64,000 nucleotides of DNA from Pomacea canaliculata (lineage: Eukaryota > Mollusca > Gastropoda > Architaenioglossa > Ampullariidae). Where the stretch lies: positions 16,074,352 to 16,138,351 of the forward strand of contig NC_037600.1 of assembly GCF_003073045.1 (NCBI RefSeq). Direction: 5' to 3'. Positions 14,001 to 22,669 of this stretch are shown here, in pieces. Numbering within the stretch: position 1 is the first letter of the stretch; every line of letters begins with the position of its first letter. The position numbers and the translations under genes are program-made. The notes beneath the pieces are model-generated. The model saw only the letters and a program-made list of their open reading frames with translations. It made no database searches and was not told where the DNA came from.

Positions 14001-15519
14001 CATATTAATTCAGTCAGGAAAACAGACACCAAATGCAGAAAAAAAAAGATAAATATGAGATATGAACCCAGGACAGACAGTCATCACTGTTAAAAGGTAT
14101 TTAACTGAAGATGGCAAAGCCAACAATATGAGCCAAATTACATTTTCCTTCTTGTCTTTTGTACTTTTGGTAAAATATTCCTGATGAGGTAAACAATTTT
14201 TTTCAACAATGATCAATCCTCCAATGTTTGATGCGCCTCTTTCTTCTGTGTATATTTAAGATCCAGTATATTTAAAAATAAATCTTATATATTTTTCTGC
14301 CCAGGCGATAAAAGAACACAAACCAGTCAAGAATAACAGATCTTCATATCTGAGGTACATGTAACAATAAACTGAGGTAATAGCAACATGCTGCCAAAAG
14401 TTTTTAACTTCCACCCAAATATCTTCTGGAGAGAAGACCAATACAGTAGCCGAGACATCATTGTAAACAATATTTTATAGCTGATTATCTCAATAAAACA
14501 AACTGTCCAATAAGCTTCAATAGATTTCTTGGCCTAAATCCCACTACAGCTTTAAATTTAAAACTAAAATGCATTATATAATACTGACCAGCTGAATAAA
14601 GGCAACCAAACCTAGTAGTACAAAAATACTGCCAAAAGCCACATAGTAGCCAATGTTGACATCATGACATGTGCCACCTGAGAATTGTACCTAAGAAGGA
14701 AAAAAATTAATGCAACTAATTATTGTAATATACACTGGCAAACTGTAACTTACAAAGGTATCCTAAACACAAAACAAACTTAAAAAAATACCAAAGAATA
14801 CACATCACTGGGCTTTGACTGGCCTAAGCTTGAGCATCTTGACATTTCTTTGCCTAAGATTAGGCCAATCTTGGTCCAATATTTTGCATTTGCTGGAATA
14901 CAAAAGATCAACATAGAAAATATAAAAGTTATGATAAAGAAAAGATGATAAAGAAAACAGAAACTTCAGCATCATGACACAATCATGTAGTGGCAAGATA
15001 AGTTTTACTTTCCTTTTTCTAGTGCTCTACAACAGCATGAGGTCACATATAATCATCACCATCAGTCCCTTACAAAGGTTTTTAAAGTTTACTTAAGGTA
15101 AACTTACTTTTAAGGTTGCTTTTGAATATACTACTCTTGATATGAATTTGGCTTTGAGCCCAAGTACAGCTGAAGACTATACCTCTAGTTTCTTCCCCTT
15201 GACCTTGACATCAAGTAAAGGAATATGAACATGCTCATCTTTTACTTCACAAATTTTGCACCATTCTTAATTCCCTATAGTTTTTCCAGATGGATTTTTA
15301 AGAGGAAGGGGGACCCTTATTTGTTTTATCTTCAGTTCTTGGACTTTTACCAAGACTTACCAGACAAAGGCACTGGCCGTCTTGACAGGAACCATGCCCG
15401 GAGCAGTTACCAAGACATTTGTCAGAAGATGACACCAGGCTTGAAGCCTGCAGTGTTCTGTCAGCTGTCCCAGTATCTCTTAGCGCAAGTGTTAAAGCTG
15501 ACACCACAGTCTGACTCAT
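8098..15519 (-). CDS. EGF-like / multi-TM (TOM1/GPR137-like) / RING-CH membrane protein, probable E3 ubiquitin ligase
   Basis: Not recognised as a named gene. Exons in order on the minus strand are 15519-15361, 14690-14589, 13798-13661, 13444-13349, 12925-12779, 12085-11990, 11695-11547, 10425-10292, 9622-9492, 9128-9081, 8992-8796 and 8314-8098. The frame is continuous and gives 537 aa ending in TAA. Residues 35-61 are an EGF-like repeat (Cys 35, 39, 45, 50, 52, 61). Six hydrophobic segments follow, near 67-90, 108-131, 142-163, 184-204, 222-242 and 266-288. Their layout resembles plant TOM1/THH1 and animal GPR137 proteins. Residues 346-397 match RING-CH exactly: C-x2-C-x14-C-x-C-x7-H-x2-C-x16-C-x2-C, with Trp 372 before His 374. 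Two more membrane segments follow (418-440, 450-475), then a polar tail. RING-CH domains recruit E2 enzymes, so membrane-bound ubiquitin ligase is the likely role. The 5' end is uncertain: there is no signal peptide before the EGF repeat, and a stop lies in frame just above the only ATG. An acceptor-like CAG at 15511-15513 suggests at least one missing upstream exon. Confidence 0.85.
9081..9622 (-). other. RING-CH domain split over two exons
   Basis: Exon 9622-9492 carries the first six zinc ligands (CWIC, CVC, HHEC) and ends after WLIE. The short 48-nt exon 9128-9081 supplies the last pair (CRVC) in frame. Taken alone, the first exon reads into intron and would look like a broken RING. Joined, all eight ligands are present with RING-CH spacing (C4HC3), so the domain looks functional. 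Confidence 0.88.
9905..10117 (+). repeat. Possible tRNA-derived SINE ending in poly(T)
   Basis: It lies in the intron between RING-CH gene exons 8 and 9. It starts with a GC-richer stretch containing an A-box-like TAGTCTGGTGATCATTA, similar to the A-box of the SINE near 29.7 kb, and ends in a run of about 20 T at 10096-10115. No clear B box is visible, so the call is weak. Confidence 0.28.
11831..11915. repeat. (TC)n/(CA)n simple repeats
   Basis: Interrupted TCTCTC and ACACAC runs in the intron between RING-CH gene exons 6 and 7. ORFs drawn through it on either strand are low-complexity artefacts. Confidence 0.7.
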
Positions 15520-16740
15520 GACAGGAATTTAAGTCATGAGGATGCTCACATGAGAGAACTGGCAGTTAAACCCCAAAAATAAGCTTAATTTTGTGAGATG
15601 TTCTAGTCGTCAGTTCCCTGCTGGAGAGAAAAAGAACTGTTAACAGATGACAAAATAAATAACCATTTAAAAATGGGTTACGCTGTGTCACTAACCATAG
15701 AACAAAAGACGAAAGTATAGTACATAATCGGATTCTTTTTCTCACTTTATCCTCCTATACCTTTCATAGCTGAATCATCGCTCTTATATTTCAAATGACG
15801 ATCAGAATCAGCCAAGTGATGCGGCATCGGTTACGCGGTACCAGAATCCGGAATGAGCAGCGGTGTATGACGTATAGTCGCACGTTAATGTATGCAGATG
15901 TAGAAACATATGGCAAGTTCTTTATTTTAATTATGGACCCACTCTTTTTTTTAACAATGTAATGCGCGGATAACCACAAAATATCTTAAATGTCGATAGA
16001 TCTGTGTAAATACCACTTTCCGGCATTGAGAGCTATATACAAGATAGATCTATAACAGGTGAACCAGAACACTAATCTACATCGGTAAGCGACTCCAGAG
16101 ATAAAGGTGAGGGACATCATGAGAATACTGGGAAGATATTGAGAAATCTTGAGAATATTAAGAAATTCTATCATACAAACTGCTAAAAGGTGATCGTCAG
16201 TTTATATTCACTGCTACTCAAGGTCTCTGCCGAAGCGAGTGAAACAGAATTCAGCCAATAGATCCAAGTTAGGACTCCAAAATAACATGAGATACAATAT
16301 ATATAGATAAAAAGACAAGTATACAATTATATCTGTTTTAGATCAGTGGTTATATCTCTAGCAGAGATATATAGAGGTCGGCGATAATTAAGGCGACATC
16401 AGATACAAAAATAGCTTTAAAAAAAACAAAAACAAAAAAGAGCTCATTGATAAATTGCTATTTGAGACCTCTTAGGTTTGCATATGATAAGGGGTGTAAG
16501 GTTTGTATACAAGTGATTTTAGTTTACATATACACATTTAAAGTAAAAAGGACATAGATTTTAAAAGGTGTTTCCCTAAAAGCGCTGCTCCGACAGTATA
16601 GTCCGACAGTATAGTTCTCGAGATATCTTAAGAGAAACACATCCCTATATAGGCTATATATAGCAGAAAAGCAAATATTTTTCGAAAAAAAAAAAAAAAC
16701 CCCAAGGAAATCGGCTAACAAAAATAGCAGCTAGTCAAAC
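15520..16740. other. Gene-free spacer upstream of the RING-CH model
   Basis: No coding exon is recognised. The missing first exon or exons and promoter of the RING-CH gene should lie here or further up, but I could not pick one out. The sequence has short palindromes, such as a 9-bp stem TATATCTCT/AGAGATATA near 16350-16372, and a purine-rich A run at 16414-16440. Confidence 0.4.
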
Positions 16741-16749
16741 TTCTGCAAG

Positions 16750-17258
16750 TTGATCTTCCTTAAGTCGAAATTCTCCCTTACTCAAATTTTAAACATAAGT
16801 TGGTTGGTTTCCCATTTAAGCAATACATATTCAACTTCCGTAGCTCGAATCGGCCTAGCCCAAAACTTCCACAACTTGAATAATTTTAAGCCGGTCAGCA
16901 TGTTGAAAGCATTTGAAAATACGTCGGAAAGTGTAAAGGAGGTATAAGAACCATATGCTGAATGACGTTCGCTCGTTGATCGAGTCGCGCGAAGATGTAC
17001 CCATGAACATTTTTGACCCACTATAGCTGTCATCGATAGTTTGTTTTAAAAGAAATGAAGAGAAATTGAACTCAGACGTCCATAACAGACTTTTATGCTT
17101 TGAACAATGATGCGTGAGTACACGCAGAAATAAACATAAGTCCATAAAGAGAAAAAAAATGTTCTTTTCTTCGACGAACTTCCTTAACTCAAACCTTCCG
17201 TAACTCGATTTTTTTTTCATCGGTCCCTTTAACTGAAGCTTCGAGTTAAGCTCCACCA
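16750..17258 (+). mobile_element. Degenerate pogo/Tigger-like DNA transposon remnants
   Basis: Three diverged units in the same orientation, near 16750-16815, 16830-16900 and 17175-17258, share a pattern of the type CTTCCgTAACTCgaa followed by a T run and CGGTCCC. The last unit ends with TTCGAGTTAAGC. Motifs of the TTCGAGTTA and GGTCCC type are characteristic of Tigger/pogo family ends. No transposase is recognisable between the units. A non-autonomous or fragmented copy is the likely explanation. The call rests on motif resemblance only. Confidence 0.35.
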
Positions 17259-17860
17259 TAATACATAACATTATAGTGATCGATGTCCGCAAGCCACAAT
17301 TTGCCCGGTGACACATCGCCTGTTATATATATATATAAACAACAGAAGGTTATTAATTTTCCGGAAGGTCCTCACATTGAAAATTCCGGTCAATCTGACA
17401 ACGAAGCTGTAGCTAATATACATTTGGATAGTTATAATAAAGTGAACTTATATATCCCCATATCCCGGACCTATGAGCAAGCTCAATATGCCTTTACAAA
17501 ACACACACATATATATCAAAACGAGATTTAATTAAATACAACTTCGATCACCACTCTAAACAGATTCAAGCGAATATGGGGGAGAGGGGGTAATATAAAA
17601 CTATGGGACAAATGTACGCTCCTTGGCCCTCAAGGGGTTGTAAACCATCCATTTCTGAAAGTCCTGACATAAAGCTTTGAAGAATTGTAATCTTAAAGGC
17701 AGCAAAAATATATGGATGAAGGCTATATTCCAATAGTCTAATATCAGTGTCCTTACTGAGACGCTATGTATTAGTGTTACTACCACTACGGTATGATTAA
17801 TCTTTCTACATCTCGATTACCTTGACTGCGAGATCTTTCTATAGAGACTTCAATTTTGTC
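17259..17860. other. Gene-free spacer
   Basis: A (TA)n run is present at 17322-17337. No exon, RNA gene or named repeat could be supported. Confidence 0.4.
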
Positions 17861-17869
17861 GGGCCATCC

Positions 17870-18055
17870 TTTTGTGAGGGTGATGCACATCTCACCCTCG
17901 TTGCCTTACTCGTTGCCTTACAGCCCTCTGTGTAGTCCATCAGGTTCCCATTCCTGAAAACTAAGTCCACCGGGGAAAGTTATGCTGGGGCACACGGATA
18001 TCAAACCGGCACACCTCTCGAAGTGAGCGGATGTGTATATGTTAGAGCTCTCATG
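17870..18055 (-). repeat. tRNA-derived SINE (probable)
   Basis: Read on the minus strand, a B-box-like GGTTTGATATCC lies at 17996-18007. It is preceded by CATCCGCTCACTTCGAGAGG, which matches the anticodon and variable region seen in many tRNA-like SINE heads. The body downstream contains a perfect 8-bp stem (GAGGGTGA/TCACCCTC) near 17876-17899. Edges are approximate. Confidence 0.4.
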
Positions 18056-19187
18056 TATGTATGCTGTCTATGGCACTCCCTCAAGAACACTTCATGGACG
18101 TGACACTAAAAACGTAGCTGCATATGATACTAAAGCTTTTAATATGGTGGCCATTTGTTTGTTGCCCACAATTTCCTTTATGATCCTGGTTGGCTGCATC
18201 AGAAGACAGCGCTGTCAGTGCTACGAGGATCCATCTATCGGGAAGTTGGGTTCGGCAAAAAAAAAAACAAACAAAAACAAAAACAACAACAACAACAACA
18301 ACGAAAATGGCCCACGTGCCTAACAAAGCTGTGCGGACCAATCAGGCCTCTGTTGCCGCCTAAGCCAAATGGTAATTACGTAATCACGGTTTAACGACAA
18401 TCCTCCCAGCTTCCCTAATCCGGTCTGAGTATGTAGTACATAGTTGTCCAATTATATATCACATATCTGTGACATGGGTCACATGCATACAGTGGCTAGG
18501 AGATAGCACGGTGGTCAAAGTCCGCGGCAGATACCTCACAACCCAAACATTCAGTCAAGATGTTGTTTTGTAAAAATGCAATCTCCTCTAGCTGGTTTCA
18601 CTCATTTACATAGCGCGCGCATCCTGACTTACATGAAACAGCTAGGACACGTCTTTTGTTATTATGAAAGAGCCAGATAAAACGATTTTACGGTGTGTGT
18701 GTGTTGATGTTGGACCTTTATTTATTTATTTATTTTTTCAAATTATTTACGATTAAGGATGCAACAAGCGAGCAATAATGTTTTTATTTTTGTATGCCGT
18801 AATGACTATAAACATTCAAATTAAATGGTGAAACACGCGTTATAAAGTGATCGACACATTTCTCGAAAAGATAGCTTTTTTCTACATCTTGTTGTCAAAA
18901 GAAATTGATAATTAACCCTCGACAAAAACATTCGAAACATTGATATATTTCTACACAAGAAAGACTACAAACCCTCGATGCTGTGAGTGGATCGCGGTTT
19001 TACGTTTCTATGGCAATATTTCGTTTGTGACTGGCGTTGGCCTAGAGACTGTTCTATATTGGTTGAATACTGAGGAACGTTTAACTAATTAAGTTTGGCT
19101 AATTAGTCTTAAAAGGTGTAAGAACACCTTCACGATATCAGAACGAGAGACCCTACCGCACAAGACACATAACAAACATCTCCACAA
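18056..19187. other. Gene-free spacer with (AAC)n/A-rich tract
   Basis: An A-rich tract grading into (AAC)n occupies about 18258-18303. The rest is non-coding. A TTTA repeat lies near 18717-18735. No gene is supported. Confidence 0.45.
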
Positions 19188-19240
19188 CAGTCAGTACTAA
19201 ATCTTCTTCTTCTTCTTCTTCTTCTTCTTCTTCTTTCCTA

Positions 19241-20095
19241 TACGCCCCCAGTGGAGCATAGGGCCGCAACCACACGCCGCCATCGGACCCTGTCCTGGGC
19301 GTCCCTTTCCAGCTGGCACCATGTCATGCCAGCTGTCTCTGCCTCTCTGTGGACTGATCTCCTCCACGTCTGTCTGGGTCTCCCAACCTTACGCCTCCCC
19401 TGTGGGTTCCAGCCCAGAGCCTGTCGCGTTAAATTGTCGACTGGCTTTCGTAGGGTGTGGCCAATCCAGCCCCACTTCCGCTTCTTGATGTCTAGGCTGG
19501 CAGGGTTTTGGTTGGCTCTCTCCCACAGGTCCGCATTGGAGATCTTCTCAGGCCATCGGATGTTAAAGATGCGGCGCAGACAATTGTTGATAAATGTCTG
19601 TATCTTGTTGGTGATGGCATTTGTCACCCGCCATGTCTCAGATCCATACAGAAGGACTGACTTGACATTGGTATTATAGATGCGGATCTTGGTGTGTAGA
19701 GACAAAGCCTTGGAGTTCCAGATAGGTCTTAGGGTGTGGAATGTAAGCCTGGCTTTGTTTATTCGGCTTCTGACATCGTCATCTGTACCTCCGTCTTTGC
19801 TGCTGACTATGCTGCCAAGGTAGGTGAAACGGTCAGACTCTGTAATACATTCTCCATGTAGTTGGAGTGGGGCTTCTTGCTTTGTGTTGATCCGCATTAC
19901 CTCCGTCTTCTTGATGTTGATGTTCAGGCCAGTCATTGCTGCTTCTTCTGCAAGCCGAGTGAGCTTTGTCTGTGCGTGTTGTTGATTGTGGGACAACAGG
20001 CTGATGTCATCCGCATAGTCAAGATCCTCGAGCTGTCTGGCGAAGGTCCACTGAACGCCCGTGTTGCTGTTAGAGGTTGTTCTCCTCATGATCCA
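19241..20095 (-). pseudogene. Reverse transcriptase, C-terminal half (part of the inverted non-LTR copy)
   Basis: An open frame with the palm motif YADD, the thumb-region block LLYGSETW and a conserved C-terminal segment with WIGHTLRKP and GRPRQTW. It starts at the inversion junction, so it lacks the fingers and first palm motifs and cannot make an active polymerase alone. Confidence 0.85.
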
Positions 20096-20652
20096 TGAAG
20101 CTTGGCTACCTAGTGAAGTTACCCAAAAAAGGTGACCTGACACAGTGCAGCAATTGGCGGGGGATTACGCTGTTGTCCATTCCAAGCAAGGTGTTGACCA
20201 AAATCATCCTGGAGCGACTGAAAACTGCCCTAGATAAGAGACTTAGGCAAGAACAGGCAGGCTTTCGGCAGGGAAAATCATGTACCGACCAAATAGCTAC
20301 TCTGCGAATTATTATCGAACAGTCCATCGAATGGCAGTCACCACTATACATAACCTTTGTAGATTTTGAGAAGGCCTTCGACTCCGTAGACAGGGAAACC
20401 ATCTGGGAACTAATGCGGCACTATGGATTTCCACCAAAGTTCATTGCCATCATCCAGCAGTTGTATGAGAACTCGACATGCCGGGTGATACACAAGGGAA
20501 AACTGTCTGACCCCTTCGCAGTGAGGACTGGAGTGAGGCAAGGTTGTCTGCTCTCACCAACAATATTCCTGATCGTCATAGACTGGATCATGAGGAGAAC
20601 AACCTCTAACAGCAACACGGGCGTTCAGTGGACCTTCGCCAGTCAGTACTAA
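20096..20652 (+). pseudogene. Reverse transcriptase, N-terminal half (inverted segment)
   Basis: It carries RT blocks up to and just past the DWIMRRT segment: LPKKGDLTQCSNWRG, AGFRQGKSCTDQI, DFEKAFDSVDRE and VRQGCLLSP. It ends by running into the target-site duplication (stop TAA at 20650-20652). The endonuclease region is absent, so the element is truncated at its 5' end as well as inverted. Confidence 0.85.
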
Positions 20653-20654
20653 AT

Positions 20655-21688
20655 AGATGAATCAATTAAAAATAAAAGTTTACCTGTCTGGAAGACTCAA
20701 GGTGAAATGTTCAGCTGCTCTGGGACTTGATCATTAGCAAGAAACAAGGCTGTATACGATCTTATGTGAGTGTAGAAAGAAATCCACACGGTAGAGACAC
20801 ACGGGGGGAGAGGGAGAGGCACATAGGAAAGGTCGGAACTGGTGAACACAGATGTCGAAGATTTTTTTTCAATTACTTTCCTTTCTTGTCTGCAGGTGGT
20901 CATAACACAGTCATTAAATTTTTCATACCGGCACAGGTCGAAGAAAACAGTGATAAAAACATTTTCTCTGTCTGGGGCGACCGCGCATTCTCTAGACGAC
21001 CAAACCGTTATCACATGCCCCGGGACAGTTTGTCACAACCCGGCAACTCATTGTCGCTCACAGGCTCGTCTTATCGCCCTGATAAAGGCGGCGGTCAGTC
21101 ACGGATATACACGGGTGGACGGCTGTCTGCCTCTTCTCATGCGTCTCAAGTAGGATATGTTTTGGGGCGAAACTAAAGGAGTGTGTGTGTGTATTATCAT
21201 GAAATATAATATACATATTATTATCACAGAACTTTAGGGAAAACCATGTGCAGCCTAAACGCTACCATCGTAGGGCAGCTGTGTATATTCTTTGCGTTTC
21301 CAGACTCTTTAGCACGGAACAGTCACGACCTTAGTTGTTTCTTCCCTACAATGCTTGAGCAGCTAACGGTTGTCAACGCCATGTGACTTTCCTCCATTCA
21401 GACTGCGCACCGGTCTTTCGACCTCTTCCTGTAGAACAGGTAGGTCTGCAGTTCACTTTCGAAGGTGTCTACATCTCAATCTACTAAGTTTAGCGTGGCG
21501 AATTTACCTCCAACTGTGGCATTGAAGAGTTCTGAAACGTTTGGCTCTTGTAGCTTCTCTAAATACAAGCAAATTCGGAAGAAACAATTAAGTGTCTGCG
21601 GTATTTCAACACCGCTTTATAACTTCGGAAACAAGATGCTTTTCTTCGAGGTCCCCATTTCACCCATGGGAAACGACTTATTCTCGGT
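20655..21688. other. Spacer between two retrotransposon segments
   Basis: ORFs of 100-150 codons occur on both strands but none shows a recognisable domain. A short (GT)n tract lies near 21182-21192. Nothing else is supported. Confidence 0.4.
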
Positions 21689-21689
21689 T

Positions 21690-22665
21690 CATGACTACTA
21701 CCCCACGATATGTCTTGGCATTGTTGATGGCGGATTTAAAGCGTCTAGGAAACAGGATAAAGCCGATTTTGTTATGGATCAACCCATCTTGGGAATGCCA
21801 AGTGGCCATGTTTCTTGAGGGGATTTAAGGTGTTGGTTAAGGTGATGTCGATGGCTATGTGCAAACTGTAGGAGTCCGATGCCCCTGTCATTGGTTTCAC
21901 CAAGGCTAAATTTATTCCCCGTTCCTGCCCATTGCTGGTGTGTCTGGGTGTTCCAGTCACCCAGTACGAGGATGTCCATTTTCGGCCCTGCCCTTCTAAC
22001 CTTGTCTAGCCGTTGGTAAAACTCCACTTCGTTGTCTCTATGTGTGGAAGTTGGATCGCATAGTTGGACAATGGGGGACATTGTGAGGCCTGGCAGAGAC
22101 ACTATGAAGATCAGCCTGCTGACTATGGGTATAAAGCTGATGACAGCTCTATTCCAGTATGTAATAGAAAGCCTGCACCGTGCTCGTGTCTAGCATCCTC
22201 CTCACTGCATTAGAGTTAATGGTTTTCGTCCACTGCTGTCTCTCCAAATGCTGGGCTACTGACTTCTACTAGTCCCACTGATACCGTTCTAGCGCATGGA
22301 GAAGTTGTTTCACTTTGCCGAGCTGTAATGTGCGGACGTACCGTGCACTTATGGATATTCCTTCTCTGAATATCTGCTTTGGTTCCATTAGCACTCTTTA
22401 TTGCTATCCCCACCCCAGAAGCCTGCCGGGGAGAGAGCGCGGACCTCGATCCACCCACGATGAATTTTCTTTTGCAAATATCCATGGTCCAGTCTCCGTG
22501 CTTAAACAGCTGGTGGCACCAATCTTCCTTTCCAAGCGAACCACAGCCGATGGGTCGGCTTGGTCGTGGACACGCAAGCACTGTGCCATGGCCGGAACGC
22601 TGAATAATTTTTCGCAAAGGTTGCAAAGAAGGGAAAAACTTCGCTCCCTGCAGCAGGTGATGCAA
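21690..22665 (-). pseudogene. Decayed non-LTR retrotransposon endonuclease (APE-like) segment
   Basis: The minus strand contains the endonuclease box VLGDWNTQ, then ETNDRGIGLLQFA at 22102-21779. In a shifted frame below 21830 it has HNKIGFILFPRRFKS and AKTYRG, which match the late endonuclease region of RTE/CR1-type elements. Above it, 22665-22216 reads as a frameshifted N-terminal part. Several stops and frameshifts show it is dead. It lies outside the target-site duplications of the 19.2-20.65 kb copy, so it is a separate, older insertion even though both have minus-strand 3' parts. Confidence 0.65.
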
Positions 22666-22669
22666 AAAT

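Larger units (their letters stand above)
19188..20654 (-). mobile_element. 5'-truncated non-LTR retrotransposon with internal inversion and 15-bp target-site duplication
   Basis: The same 15 bases, CAGTCAGTACTAAAT, flank the insertion at 19188-19202 and 20640-20654. Next to the left copy is a (CTT)n tract at 19203-19234. On the minus strand this is a (GAA)n 3' tail, as in tailed non-LTR elements. From there to about 20095 the minus strand encodes the second half of a reverse transcriptase, with the YADD active-site box in LDYADDISLLSH, then GSETWRVT and a C-terminal region. From about 20096 to 20642 the plus strand encodes the first half (NWRGITLLSIPSKV, QAGFRQGKSCTDQ, FVDFEKAFDSVDR, GVRQGCLLSP). 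The two halves are inverted relative to each other and share a 59-nt overlap, 20584-20642 versus 20037-20095. This is the structure expected from twin priming during target-primed insertion. The clade is uncertain; the sequence is RTE/CR1-like. The open frames suggest a fairly recent insertion. Confidence 0.88.

Noticed and set aside
14256..14441. A possible extra exon of the RING-CH gene with hydrophobic content
   Set aside because: Exons 2 and 3 already join in phase and the joined sequence reads as one continuous helix and loop; the segment lacks convincing splice sites.
16855..17316. A 153-codon minus-strand ORF
   Set aside because: It runs through the pogo/Tigger-like repeat units and has no transposase motif; the residues are what repeat and T-rich DNA would give.
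20106..20618. Minus-strand ORFs opposite the inverted reverse-transcriptase half
   Set aside because: Shadows of the plus-strand RT frame; they have no RT motifs.
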